NCBI RefSeq assembly: GCF_000724485.1
Contig: NZ_CP007739.1
Location: 1,038,843-1,102,842 of the forward strand
DNA from: Bacillus methanolicus MGA3
Lineage (GTDB): Bacteria > Bacillota > Bacilli > Bacillales > Cytobacillaceae
Length of the DNA: 64,000 nt
Direction of reading: 5' to 3'
Part shown: piece by piece, positions 27,321 through 35,994 of the stretch
How positions within the stretch are numbered: the first letter of the stretch is position 1
How the letters are laid out: every line of letters begins with the position of its first letter
The notes under the pieces: generated by a model
Told to the model about the DNA's origin: nothing
The model's database searches: none
What the model saw: only the letters and a program-made list of their open reading frames with translations
Translations under genes and position numbers: made by a program

Positions 27321-27360
27321 AAATTCTTTCTAAATAATTTTTTTTTTAGAGAGAATTTTT
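27321..27360 (+). terminator. Terminator-like hairpin between ctaB and ctaC
   Basis: AAATTCTTTCT and AGAGAGAATTT pair over 11 bp (one G-U) around a 16-nt T-rich loop, followed by TT. It lies in the 119-bp gap and could attenuate transcription into ctaC or protect the mRNA end. Confidence 0.5.
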
Positions 27361-27424
27361 CCATATATTTTTTGATCAAACATTTCAAAAGAAATTTTTC
27401 ACGAAAGAGGGGTTTGATTAAGCT

Positions 27425-28495
27425 ATGAAAAGGCTTGCAAAATGGCACCTGCTGTCACTATTTGCAATGATGGCGCTGATTCTGGCCGGCTGTGGTAAAC
27501 CTTATTTATCAGCACTAAAGCCTGCCGGAGAGGTTGCGAAAACGCAATTTAATTTAATGATTTTGGCCACCTCAATTATGGTAGGGGTCATTCTCGTTGT
27601 TTCACTGATTTTCGTTATTGTATTGATCCGCTTCCGTCGTAAAGATGACAGAATACCTAAACAAGTTGAGGGAAGCCACAAACTCGAAATTATTTGGACT
27701 GTTATACCAATTATCTTGATTCTTATCCTTGCAGTTCCAACTGTGGCTGCAGTATTTAAGCTGGCAGATGTATCAGCAATGGAAAAAAAGAATAAGGATG
27801 GCAAAACGGATGCACTCGTTGTTAACGTCCGGGCAAATTTATACTGGTGGGAGTTTGAATATCCTAACCAAGGCATTATTACAAGCCAAGAGTTAGTTGT
27901 TCCTACCGGTGAAAAGGTATACTTTAATCTTAAATCTTCTGATGTTAAGCACTCTTTCTGGATTCCTGCTGTTGGAGGAAAAATGGACACTAACACAGAA
28001 AACGTCAATAAGTTCTGGTTAGAATTCGATCCGAAAAAAGCAAACGAAGCAGGAAACTTATTTTACGGAAAATGTGCTGAGCTTTGCGGACCTTCACATG
28101 CTCTGATGGATTTTAAAGTAAAAGCAATTTCCCGTGCAGAATTTGATAAATGGGTCAAAGATATGCAGGCTGTAAAAGCGCCTGAAAAACCAAAGACTGC
28201 CTTAGCCCGAGAAGGTCAGCAAATATTTAACAAAAGCTGCATAGGATGCCATGCTGTTACTCCGGCAAATACGACTCCTGAAGCAGCTCGCCGGGCTCCA
28301 AACTTGACTAACTTTGGTGAACGTTCACGTATTGCGGGAGTACTTGAACATAATAAAGAACAATTAAAAAATTGGATTAGAGATCCTGAGGCTTACAAGC
28401 CTGGAAACAAAATGACTGGTGCATACGGCCAGTTAACTGAACATCAAATTGATGCTCTTGCAGAATACTTAATGAATTTAAAAGTACAGGACTAA
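27425..28495 (+). CDS. ctaC: Cytochrome caa3 oxidase subunit II, heme c fusion
   Basis: 356 aa lipoprotein. Signal peptide with lipobox LAGC (Cys23), two transmembrane helices (about 40-65 and 82-105), the cupredoxin domain with the CuA ligands CAELCGPSH, and a C-terminal cytochrome c domain with the heme-binding CIGCH. The cytochrome c fusion defines the caa3 type. It receives electrons at the outer face of the membrane and passes them to CtaD. ATG 27425 is used. The methionine-containing GNKMTG near the C-terminus supplies the likely sixth heme ligand. Confidence 0.96.
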   Translation: MKRLAKWHLLSLFAMMALILAGCGKPYLSALKPAGEVAKTQFNLMILATSIMVGVILVVSLIFVIVLIRFRRKDDRIPKQVEGSHKLEIIWTVIPIILILILAVPTVAAVFKLADVSAMEKKNKDGKTDALVVNVRANLYWWEFEYPNQGIITSQELVVPTGEKVYFNLKSSDVKHSFWIPAVGGKMDTNTENVNKFWLEFDPKKANEAGNLFYGKCAELCGPSHALMDFKVKAISRAEFDKWVKDMQAVKAPEKPKTALAREGQQIFNKSCIGCHAVTPANTTPEAARRAPNLTNFGERSRIAGVLEHNKEQLKNWIRDPEAYKPGNKMTGAYGQLTEHQIDALAEYLMNLKVQD

Positions 28496-28525
28496 TGGGG
28501 AAAAGTTAGAGAGGGAGGTAAAACT

Positions 28526-30394
28526 GTGAGTACCTATGCTCAGAAAAAAGGATTCGGCGCAGTATTATGGGATTATTTGACAACTGTCGACCATAAGAAA
28601 ATTGCAATCCTTTATCTAATAGCTGGTGGATTTTTCTTTCTGCTTGGCGGAATTGAAGCATTGATTGTCCGCATTCAGCTTGCTGTGCCTAATAACGACT
28701 TTGTAAGTGCCGGATTATATAATGAAGTTATGACAATGCACGGTACAACAATGATTTTCCTGGCAGCTATGCCGCTGGTATTTGCTTTTATTAACGCGAT
28801 CATGCCTTTACAAATCGGGGCTCGCGACGTTGCGTTCCCATTTGTTAACGCGTTAGGTTTTTGGTTGTTTGTTTTTGGAGGTCTTTTCTTAAACCTTTCA
28901 TGGTTCCTTGGAGGAGCACCTGATGCCGGATGGACTTCTTATGCTTCTTTGTCACTTGCATCTGCAGGACACAAAATTGATTTCTATACTTTAGGTTTAC
29001 AGATTTCAGGTTTTGGTACTTTAATGGGTGGGATTAACTTCCTTGTTACCATTATCAATATGCGTGCTCCAGGTATGACTTTCATGCGCATGCCGTTGTT
29101 TACTTGGTCGTCATTTGTCGCATCTGCATTAATATTATTTGCATTTCCGCCGTTAACAGTTGGTATATTCTTGTTAATGTTTGACCGTTTGTTCGGTTCA
29201 AATTTCTTTGACCCTGCTGCAGGTGGGAATACGATTATCTATGAACATTTCTTCTGGATTTTTGGACATCCTGAAGTTTACATTTTAATATTGCCTGCAT
29301 TTGGTATTTTCTCTGAAGTTATTTCTACATTTTCGAGAAAACGTTTATTCGGATATTCATCAATGGTTTTTGCGCTAGTTCTAATTGGGTTTTTAGGATT
29401 TATGGTTTGGGCCCATCATATGTTTACAACTGGTATGGGGCCGGTTGCCAATGCAATCTTCGCTGTAGCAACAATGGCCATTGCTGTACCTACCGGTATT
29501 AAGATTTTTAACTGGCTATTCACGATGTGGGGTGGAAGCATTAAATTTACAACCCCAATGATTTGGGCTGTAGCATTTATTCCGTCATTTGTAATGGGCG
29601 GGGTAACAGGGGTAATGCTAGCTTCAGCAGCTGCTGACTACCAATATCACGATACTTACTTTGTTGTTGCCCACTTCCACTATGTAATTGTTGGCGGAGT
29701 TGTATTCGGATTATTTGCTGGAGCACATTTCTATTGGCCTAAAATGTTTGGAAAAATGTTAAATGAGGCTTTAGGAAAAATTACATTCGTCTTGTTCTTT
29801 ATCGGATTCCATTTAACATTCTTTGTCCAACACTTCCTAGGATTAATGGGAATGCCTCGACGTGTATTTACGTATTTGCCTGGCCAAGGATTGGAAACAG
29901 GGAACTTTATCAGTACAATTGGTGCCGCGCTTATGGGTGCAGGTGTAATTGTATTCCTATTGAACGTCATTGTTTCAAGTTTTAAAAAGCAAAAAGTCGG
30001 CAACGACCCATGGGGAGACGGACGTACTTTAGAATGGGCGATCCCTTCTCCACCGCCGTTTTATAACTTTAAACAATTGCCGCTTGTTCGCGGTTTGGAT
30101 GCTTATTGGCTGGAAAAAATGGAAGGGAAAAAAGGCATGATTCCGGCTGAACCGCTTGGAGATATTCATATGCCAAATTCATCCTTTATTCCATTTATGA
30201 TTTCGTTCGGTTTATTTATTGCCGCTTTCGGTGCAATGTATCATGCTGATTATTCTTGGGGACTTCCAGTGTTGATCATCGGTTTGGCCGTTACGTTTGG
30301 CTCAATGTTCTTCCGTTCGGTTAAGGATGATCACGGATTCCATATTCATAAAGAAGATTTAATTGAAGATGATAAGAAGGGGGTTAAGGCATAA
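28526..30394 (+). CDS. ctaD: Cytochrome caa3 oxidase subunit I
   Basis: 622 aa with about 14 transmembrane helices. It holds the low-spin heme a and the heme a3-CuB centre; FGHPEVYILILP contains the CuB histidine and its cross-linked tyrosine, HHMFTTGM and the HDTYFVVAHFHYVI segment give further metal and heme ligands. It reduces O2 to water and pumps protons. GTG 28526 is the start, after GAGGGAGG. Its last base overlaps the ctaE start (TAATG), so translation is coupled. Confidence 0.96.
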   Translation: MSTYAQKKGFGAVLWDYLTTVDHKKIAILYLIAGGFFFLLGGIEALIVRIQLAVPNNDFVSAGLYNEVMTMHGTTMIFLAAMPLVFAFINAIMPLQIGARDVAFPFVNALGFWLFVFGGLFLNLSWFLGGAPDAGWTSYASLSLASAGHKIDFYTLGLQISGFGTLMGGINFLVTIINMRAPGMTFMRMPLFTWSSFVASALILFAFPPLTVGIFLLMFDRLFGSNFFDPAAGGNTIIYEHFFWIFGHPEVYILILPAFGIFSEVISTFSRKRLFGYSSMVFALVLIGFLGFMVWAHHMFTTGMGPVANAIFAVATMAIAVPTGIKIFNWLFTMWGGSIKFTTPMIWAVAFIPSFVMGGVTGVMLASAAADYQYHDTYFVVAHFHYVIVGGVVFGLFAGAHFYWPKMFGKMLNEALGKITFVLFFIGFHLTFFVQHFLGLMGMPRRVFTYLPGQGLETGNFISTIGAALMGAGVIVFLLNVIVSSFKKQKVGNDPWGDGRTLEWAIPSPPPFYNFKQLPLVRGLDAYWLEKMEGKKGMIPAEPLGDIHMPNSSFIPFMISFGLFIAAFGAMYHADYSWGLPVLIIGLAVTFGSMFFRSVKDDHGFHIHKEDLIEDDKKGVKA

Positions 30395-31023
30395 TGCAAG
30401 CTGAAGAAAAATTTACTGTTGAAACGTGGCCTGCTTCGCCTGAAAGGGCTACCCTCGAAGGAAAAAATAAATTTTTAGGCTTTTGGTTTTTCTTAGGTGG
30501 AGAGACAGTGCTCTTTGCGTCTCTCTTCGCTACTTATCTTGCATTAAAGGATAAGGTTCCTAATGGTAATCATGCATTAGCGAAAGATATGTTTGAATTG
30601 CCGCTGACATTCGCGATGACAATGCTGTTGTTAACCAGCTCATTAACAAGCGTTTACGCAATGTATCATATGAAGAATTTCCAATTCAAAAAAATGCTTC
30701 TTTGGCTAGGAGTTACCGTTCTTTTAGGTGCGGGCTTCCTTGGCCTTGAGGTCCATGAATTTAACCATTATGTACATGAATTTCATCACACATTTACTAG
30801 CAGTGCATTTGGTTCAGCATTCTATACATTAGTCGGTTTCCATGGAGCTCACGTTCTATTTGGTTTAGGCTGGATCCTTACTTTAATGATCCGAAACGCT
30901 AAGCGGGGATTAAGCTTATACAATGCACCAAAATTTTATGTAGCTAGCTTATATTGGCACTTTATTGACGTTGTGTGGGTATTTATCTTCACAGTAGTAT
31001 ATTTAATGGGAAAGGTGGGATAA
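30394..31023 (+). CDS. ctaE: Cytochrome caa3 oxidase subunit III
   Basis: 209 aa, five transmembrane helices, CoxC family. KFLGFWFFLGGETVLFASLF at the N-terminus, and FHGAHVLFGLGW plus YWHFIDVVWVFIF toward the C-terminus are the usual signatures. It stabilises the oxidase core in the membrane. The ATG shares its first base with the ctaD stop codon, and AAGAAGGGGG precedes it. ctaF follows after 4 nt. Confidence 0.95.
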   Translation: MQAEEKFTVETWPASPERATLEGKNKFLGFWFFLGGETVLFASLFATYLALKDKVPNGNHALAKDMFELPLTFAMTMLLLTSSLTSVYAMYHMKNFQFKKMLLWLGVTVLLGAGFLGLEVHEFNHYVHEFHHTFTSSAFGSAFYTLVGFHGAHVLFGLGWILTLMIRNAKRGLSLYNAPKFYVASLYWHFIDVVWVFIFTVVYLMGKVG

Positions 31024-31027
31024 ACTG

Positions 31028-31363
31028 ATGACGAACCAACAACTCAAATCAGGTAACCCAAGAGTAGACATTGAATATCGTCGTAAAAAAAGTGCAGAAG
31101 AGATGAGAGAACAAATTATTTCTTTCACTTTGATGATCTTTTTTACACTAATTGCATTTGGAGCAGTTGCATACGGTAAATTTTCCGGATGGTTTACGAT
31201 ACCTTTCTTAATTCTTCTAGCAGTTGTTCAAGTTTTATTTCAGTTGTATTATTTCATGCATATGAAAGAAAAAGGTCATGAATCACCTGCAATTTTCCTT
31301 TACTCTGGTGTATTAGTTGCGTCAATGACTGTACTTGCATTAATGACTGTAGTGTGGTGGTAA
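31028..31363 (+). CDS. ctaF: Cytochrome caa3 oxidase subunit IV
   Basis: 111 aa, three transmembrane segments, with the QVLFQLYYFMHMKEKGHESP loop characteristic of the bacterial oxidase subunit IV family. It is an accessory membrane subunit of the caa3 complex. The start at 31028 follows GGTGGGATAAACTG with translation probably coupled to ctaE. A strong terminator directly after its stop ends the ctaB-F transcript. Confidence 0.93.
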   Translation: MTNQQLKSGNPRVDIEYRRKKSAEEMREQIISFTLMIFFTLIAFGAVAYGKFSGWFTIPFLILLAVVQVLFQLYYFMHMKEKGHESPAIFLYSGVLVASMTVLALMTVVWW

Positions 31364-31400
31364 AAAAGAAAATCGGCTAAAAATAGCCGATTTTCTTTTT
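31363..31400 (+). terminator. Terminator of the ctaBCDEF operon
   Basis: A perfect 17-bp stem, AAAAAGAAAATCGGCTA and TAGCCGATTTTCTTTTT, with an AAAA loop, overlaps the ctaF stop codon. Confidence 0.92.
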
Positions 31401-31501
31401 AAGTGAATACTATGACGATGGAAACTTTTCATTCATTGCGGAAATAATTTTCAAAGAGTATAATATACCTGTATTTGTCATATGAACGGGGTGATTCTAC
31501 C

Positions 31502-32407
31502 TTGCCATTGAGCATATTTGGTTTTGAGGCATTATGGAGCCCATATTTTTTTATTTCATTATCGCTCGTTATTGTAGCCTTTTTTCTGATAACAGTCAAA
31601 TATCGTGATCGATTTATTGGGAGTGAACCTTTAACTAAAAAAGAAGGAACGTTATTCGTCTTATCGATCGTGTTATTGTACATTATAAAAGGTTCACCTA
31701 TTGATCTTATGGGGCATCTTACCTTTTCTGCACACATGATTCAAATGGGTTTTTGTAATTTGGTTATTCCTCCAATTTTAATTGTTGGGGTGCCTAAATG
31801 GCTTTGGAAAAAAATAATAAGCTTTAAAGGTATTAAACCTTTATTTCGCTTTTTTACGAAGCCGTTGGTTGCATTAATCTTATTTAACGGGGTATTTTCC
31901 TTTTATCATATCCCAATTATTTTTGATGCTGTAAAAACAGATATGTGGCTGCATGCTGGATATAATACTTTGCTGTTTGTTTTAGCAATTTTTATGTGGT
32001 GGCCGCTGTTAAATAAGCTCGATGATTTCCAGACACTAAATGGATTAAGAAAAGTTGGATATATTTTTGCAGATGGAATGTTGATATTGCCGGCATGTGC
32101 GCTAATCATTTTTTCTGATAAGCCATTGTATGCTACATTTTCAGATCCACGTGCTTGGGCAGAATCACTTTCATTATGCGTACCGGCAACAACATTGTCC
32201 GGATTGAAATTAAGCGGTCCTGAGATGTTCACTTCATTATCTCTGATCAATGATCAGCAGCTTGGCGGCATTCTGATGAAAATTATTCAAGAACTTTCTT
32301 ATAGTGTTGTACTGGCGAAAACATTCATTGAATGGTATCGGAAGGAAGAGGATGAAGTTGATCCGGAGCCAGGGGAGTATTTACCCCCACATCCAATTAA
32401 ACAATAA
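31502..32407 (+). CDS. ctaG: Cytochrome oxidase assembly factor CtaG (caa3_CtaG)
   Basis: 301 aa from TTG 31502, which sits 7 nt after GGGGTGA and gives MPLSIFGFEALWSPYFF, the usual N-terminus; the frame is open 9 codons further upstream. Seven transmembrane helices of the caa3_CtaG family (HLTFSAHMIQMGFCNLVIPP is diagnostic). In B. subtilis CtaG is needed for active caa3 oxidase, probably by helping build a copper centre. Separated from ctaF by a terminator, so it has its own promoter. Repeat R4 starts 2 nt after its stop. Confidence 0.92.
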   Translation: MPLSIFGFEALWSPYFFISLSLVIVAFFLITVKYRDRFIGSEPLTKKEGTLFVLSIVLLYIIKGSPIDLMGHLTFSAHMIQMGFCNLVIPPILIVGVPKWLWKKIISFKGIKPLFRFFTKPLVALILFNGVFSFYHIPIIFDAVKTDMWLHAGYNTLLFVLAIFMWWPLLNKLDDFQTLNGLRKVGYIFADGMLILPACALIIFSDKPLYATFSDPRAWAESLSLCVPATTLSGLKLSGPEMFTSLSLINDQQLGGILMKIIQELSYSVVLAKTFIEWYRKEEDEVDPEPGEYLPPHPIKQ

Positions 32408-32408
32408 C

Positions 32409-32529
32409 AGGGGGCTGACTTCATAAGGGTCTGACTCCCTCCAATAATGGCAATATATAGAATGGTTTTACTCATTCTTGTCTATATGTTGTATTGGAGG
32501 GGTCTGACCCTTTTTTACAGTGAGATGCC
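32409..32529. repeat. Dispersed palindromic repeat, copy R4 (type A)
   Basis: Begins AGGGGGCTGACTTCATAAGG, has inner arms GGGTCTGACTCCCTCCAAT and ATTGGAGGGGTCTGACCC, and centre AATATATAGAATGG. The inner 100 bp are nearly the reverse complement of R5. The outer right end has decayed to GTGAGATGCC. Confidence 0.85.
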
Positions 32530-32701
32530 ATAATATGTAAGATATTTTACAATTTTTTTAAAATTCTGCCATGATGATTGAATATAGGATCAGTTTTAAT
32601 AGAATGATTTTGTATACCATAAGACAATTACTGTTGTTCGACTTTGTACGTAACAATGAAAAGGTATATAAATTTTTAACAAGGACAGAGAGGACGTCGT
32701 T

Positions 32702-33166
32702 ATGGGATCATTGCCGATTTTACCTACTATAAGCACTTCGTTTATTATTTTAAGTGCAGCTGCAATTGCTATCGGATGGATTCAAATAAAGCAGAGGAAA
32801 ATTGAAGCTCATAAGAAAACAATGCTTTTGGCAGCAGTATTTGCCCTTTTCTTTTTTCTAATTTATGCTGCAAGAACAATTTTCATTGGAAATACTTCTT
32901 TTGGCGGTCCGGAGGATATTAAAATTTACTATACATTGTTCCTTGTTTTTCATATTATTTTGGCAACAACTGGAGCTGTGTTTGGAATTGTAACACTATT
33001 AACAGGCTATAACAATAAATTAGCCAAGCATAGAAAACTGGGACCAATAACCAGCATTATATGGTTTTTCACAGCCATCACTGGGGTAGCGGTTTACTTA
33101 TTGCTTTATGTTTTTTACAAAGGCGGGGAGACGACCTCAGTCATCAAAGCAATTCTTGGATTCTAA
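32702..33166 (+). CDS. DUF420 membrane protein
   Basis: 154 aa, four transmembrane helices. LPTISTSFIILSAAAIAIGW, QIKQRKIEAHKKTMLLA and the conserved HIILATTGAVFGIVTLLTGY plus KHRKLGPITSIIWFFTAITG segments identify the DUF420 family, which resembles a heme-binding four-helix protein and commonly lies beside cytochrome oxidase genes. The location next to ctaG suggests a role in oxidase assembly or respiration (inference). ATG 32702 follows GAGAGGACG. Terminator follows directly. Confidence 0.85.
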   Translation: MGSLPILPTISTSFIILSAAAIAIGWIQIKQRKIEAHKKTMLLAAVFALFFFLIYAARTIFIGNTSFGGPEDIKIYYTLFLVFHIILATTGAVFGIVTLLTGYNNKLAKHRKLGPITSIIWFFTAITGVAVYLLLYVFYKGGETTSVIKAILGF

Positions 33167-33175
33167 TAGTGTTGA

Positions 33176-33206
33176 AAAGGCGGGTCAGAATTGACCTGCC
33201 TTTATT
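33176..33206 (+). terminator. Terminator of the DUF420 gene
   Basis: AAAGGCGGGTCA pairs with TGACCTGCCTTT (one G-T) around GAAT, followed by ATT. It lies about 10 nt after the stop. Confidence 0.75.
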
Positions 33207-33240
33207 GTGGAAAGGGGGCGGAGTTGTGCTTACAAAAAAA
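33207..33240 (+). repeat. Short dispersed repeat S, copy 3
   Basis: Reads GTGGAAAGGGGGCGGAGTTG followed by TGCTTACAAAAAAA. It is the most diverged of the three copies (others at 6204 and 10767), and the likeness to copy 2 continues into AAATGCTTACC. Confidence 0.6.
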
Positions 33241-33263
33241 GAAATGCTTACCTATCTTTTGGA

Positions 33264-34322
33264 TTAAATCTTAAAATTAAGTTTGATAATCCCAGCTTCT
33301 CTTGCGGAATTAAAAGCAATAAGTAAAAAAGGTCCAATAATCATTCCAAGAACGCCTAGCAGTTTTAATCCTAAATACATAGATATTAAAGTTGCCAACG
33401 ATGATAAGCCGATTTGGCTGCCCATTACCTTTGGCTCTATAATACGTCTGATGATCAGTAAAATCCCTGCAAGTACAGCCAGTTTTATTCCTATTGCAAA
33501 ATCACCGGTTAAGATGTGAAATAATGCCCATGGTCCGAGAACGCTAATTGAACCAATAATCGGGATGAAATCAATTAACCAAATAACGAATGACATTACG
33601 AGCGCGATCTTAGGACTAATAATCGATAAACCGAGAAGTGTGATAATAAAAATTAAAACGCTAACGAGAAACTGAGCTTTCAGAAATCCGAAAACAACGT
33701 AGGAAAGGCGAGATGTCATAAAGTGAACTTTATCAGCAGTTTTTTCAGTTAAATGATTACTGATTCCTTCACGTAATCGAGGCAAATCAATCAAAAAAAG
33801 AAAAAGTGCTATTAAGTATACTAGAAAGCTGATAAAAAAATTCGGGATATTTGTGAGCAATGTCTTTATATTATTGATATTTACATATGCCAAGAGATCG
33901 TTTTTTAGATTGTTCAAAAAGTTCTGAACCCTCTTGCTAATTTCATTCACAACTTCATCTGGAAGATCTTGAGCAGCATTAATAATTTTTGCTTCAACTC
34001 TTAGCCAAGCTTTGGTTACTTCATTTACATAAAACGGAGCATTTTCTGCGACTTTTATTGCCTCGGTAATAACTTTGGTTATTATAAAATATCCGCTTAT
34101 TCCAAGAAAAAATAGAAATAGAAGAAACACAATAATAACCGAAAAGCGGCGGTTTAACCTTAATCTCGTTTGAAAAAGCCGGACTATCGGTTCTAAAAAC
34201 AATGCAGTTATAAATGCAGTGATAAGCGGTACTGAAACAGGAATGATAAAATAAAAAAAGATGATAGAAAATACGAGACCAAATATGATAAGCAGATTGC
34301 GCTTTTTAACAAATCCGGACAA
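33264..34322 (-). CDS. AI-2E family transporter, YtvI-like
   Basis: 352 aa with about seven to eight transmembrane helices and a long central soluble stretch (about 90-165). The C-terminal half (FIPIIGSISVLGPWALFHIL, RRIIEPKVMGSQIGLSSLAT, SMYLGLKLLGVLGMIIGPFL) is typical of the AI-2E transporter (PerM/YtvI) family, and the general look is that of the sporulation membrane protein YtvI. Substrate unknown; many members are not AI-2 exporters. It is convergent with the DUF420 gene. The ribosome site on the minus strand is AAAGGAG before ATG 34322 region. Confidence 0.8.
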   Translation of the reverse strand: MSGFVKKRNLLIIFGLVFSIIFFYFIIPVSVPLITAFITALFLEPIVRLFQTRLRLNRRFSVIIVFLLFLFFLGISGYFIITKVITEAIKVAENAPFYVNEVTKAWLRVEAKIINAAQDLPDEVVNEISKRVQNFLNNLKNDLLAYVNINNIKTLLTNIPNFFISFLVYLIALFLFLIDLPRLREGISNHLTEKTADKVHFMTSRLSYVVFGFLKAQFLVSVLIFIITLLGLSIISPKIALVMSFVIWLIDFIPIIGSISVLGPWALFHILTGDFAIGIKLAVLAGILLIIRRIIEPKVMGSQIGLSSLATLISMYLGLKLLGVLGMIIGPFLLIAFNSAREAGIIKLNFKI

Positions 34323-34455
34323 GGCAGAACTCCTTTCAGATTTTAATCTTCATTCATGTTGTAAACATTAGGTAACAATTAAAAGAAAGTATGCAGTCTG
34401 ATTTTAAACAATTAAAAACAATGAGAGATATTAAAGGAAAATTGTTTTAACTTCG

Positions 34456-34580
34456 AATAAGGCTCCCTCAAAAGCAAAGGGTCAGACCCCTCCAATACAA
34501 CATATAGACAAACACGAATAAACCATTCTATATATTGTCATTGGTGGAGGGAGTCAGACCCTTATGAGTCAACCTCATTC
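34456..34580. repeat. Dispersed palindromic repeat, copy R5 (type A)
   Basis: Arms AATAAGGCTCCCTCAAAAG and TATGAGTCAACCTCATT, inner arms GGGTCAGACCCCTCCAATA and TGGTGGAGGGAGTCAGACCC. It is the inverted counterpart of R4. Its right edge supplies the stop codon of ylbA (minus-strand TGA at 34575-34577). Confidence 0.85.
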
Positions 34581-34937
34581 AATAGCAAATTTTTCAATGT
34601 CGGCTTTTATTTCTGCAAGTATTTTTTCACATTGGCTTACAAGTGTTTTAGGGAAATTTTCGCCTTCTCCGTATTCTACGCCATGAGGATAATAATGTTT
34701 GCCAAGAAGTGGAGTCATTAGTTGGATGATTGCTTTATGGGCTCCAACGTCCCCTTCAACAGCAAAGCCAAATACGCGAAGGTAGAAAGTGCCATCTTTA
34801 AGCTCAAATTTGCGGTCATATGTAACACGTTCATAATCCCACTGGCCTTCACGCACAAAACCATGATTTGACATTAAATCATCTAAATAATTTAAATCTG
34901 CTTTTAAACCTTCTAAGCCAGTATTTTCAAATTTCAT
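34575..34937 (-). CDS. ylbA: YugN-like family protein YlbA
   Basis: 120 aa from ATG 34937, which follows AGGAGGGACATTC; the frame extends 18 codons upstream but crosses that ribosome site. MKFENTGLEGLKADLNYLDDLM, the WDYERVTYDRKFELKDGTFYLRVFGFAVEGDV core and HKAIIQLMTPLLGKHYYPHGVEY fit the YugN-like family, and the position fits ylbA of B. subtilis. Soluble, function unknown. The stop codon lies inside repeat R5. Confidence 0.85.
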   Translation of the reverse strand: MKFENTGLEGLKADLNYLDDLMSNHGFVREGQWDYERVTYDRKFELKDGTFYLRVFGFAVEGDVGAHKAIIQLMTPLLGKHYYPHGVEYGEGENFPKTLVSQCEKILAEIKADIEKFAIE

Positions 34938-35437
34938 GAATGTCCCTCCTAGAAAACAATCCGTCAATAACGTATATTTAGACAATCTCAAATTTAATAA
35001 TAGTAAAAAATTATAAATGTTGCAATGAATACATAAATGATAACATAGTTCTTTTACAAATAAAAAGCTATCATAATCAAAAAAAGAAAAATTATTGTAA
35101 TGATCTTACCAAGGAAACAGGATATTATCTTTTAATCATCGCTCATTGTCTTGATTAAGCAATCAAGCAACATAATAAGAGTAATGTGCGAATAATTATC
35201 CCTCTTCTGGAAATGCTACATTAATGTTAAGGAGCTATGAGCATTCCTTTCCAAATAGTACACGAAAATATCGAAGATATGCACATTACTGCCGAGGAAA
35301 TTATAAAGCTTGGATGACGGAAGTCAAGCTTTAACATTTACTCGAACGAAATGTAGCTTATGCCGGTATTTAAGTGGTACAACGCAGTTTGTACGGACAT
35401 TTGTCTAAGTATGAAAAAGTTTTAAGGAGGAATACAA
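34938..35437. other. 500-bp gene-free interval before ylbB
   Basis: Holds the ylbA promoter region (minus) and the ylbB leader (plus). No long frame is present. A hairpin, AAAGCTT and AAGCTTT with an internal GAC-GGAA-GTC, lies at 35305-35332. A 26-codon frame at 35237-35317 lacks a properly spaced ribosome site. The stretch 35150-35400 is less AT-rich than usual intergenic DNA here and might be a decayed gene. Confidence 0.5.
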
Positions 35438-35869
35438 ATGGAAAAAATACGCGATATTATGACAACGGATGTTGAAACTTGTTCCTTGTTAGACAATGTT
35501 TATGAAGTAGCTGTTAAAATGAAAGAGTTGAATGTAGGTGCAATTCCGGTTGTGGATAATGGTAAGCTTGTTGGAATGGTTACAGACCGTGATATCGTCA
35601 TTAGATGTATTGCGGAAAAATATCCACCATCATCAAAAGTAGAAGACATTATGAGCCATCAGTTGATTACTGTTACTCCGGATGCTTCTACTAGAGAGGC
35701 AGCTCAGCTAATGGCAAGAAATCAAATTCGTCGTTTGCCGGTAGTTGAAGGGGATAAACTTGCCGGAATTGTTGCACTTGGTGATTTTGCTGTAAGAGAA
35801 TTAACAGATGATCAAGCCAAAAGAGCACTTTCTGAAATATCTCAACAGCAAGATCAACAACCTCATTAA
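35438..35869 (+). CDS. ylbB: CBS-domain protein YlbB
   Basis: 143 aa made of two tandem CBS domains (about 5-60 and 70-125): IRDIMTTDVETCSLLDNVYE, VGAIPVVDNGKLVGMVTDRDIVIR and then VEDIMSHQLITVTPDASTREAA with QIRRLPVVEGDKLAGIVALG. Such pairs bind adenine nucleotides and act as sensors. ATG 35438 follows AAGGAGG. It sits between ylbA and ylbC as in B. subtilis. Partner protein unknown. Repeat R6 begins at its stop codon. Confidence 0.9.
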   Translation: MEKIRDIMTTDVETCSLLDNVYEVAVKMKELNVGAIPVVDNGKLVGMVTDRDIVIRCIAEKYPPSSKVEDIMSHQLITVTPDASTREAAQLMARNQIRRLPVVEGDKLAGIVALGDFAVRELTDDQAKRALSEISQQQDQQPH

Positions 35870-35994
35870 GAAATGGCTGTTTCATAAGGTTTGACCCCAT
35901 GTTCGTTTTTCAATATATAGCACATTTATCCAACATTATGTCCTATATATTGTGTTATGGGGTCTGACCCTCTGGTTTTTGAGACAGCGTCTTC
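35869..35994. repeat. Dispersed palindromic repeat, copy R6 (type B)
   Basis: Arms ATGGCTGTTTCATAAGG and TTTTTGAGACAGCGTCTTC, inner arms TTTGACCCCATGTTCGTTT and ATGGGGTCTGACCCTCTGG, centre AATATATAGCACATTTATCC. It is nearly the reverse complement of R2, which lies 25 kb away. It starts at the last base of the ylbB stop and is followed by a run of 23 T. Confidence 0.87.

Noticed and set aside
35237..35317. 26-codon frame MSIPFQIVHENIEDMHITAE onward
   Set aside because: GGAG is only 2 nt from the ATG and the frame is short; kept only as a hint of a decayed gene.
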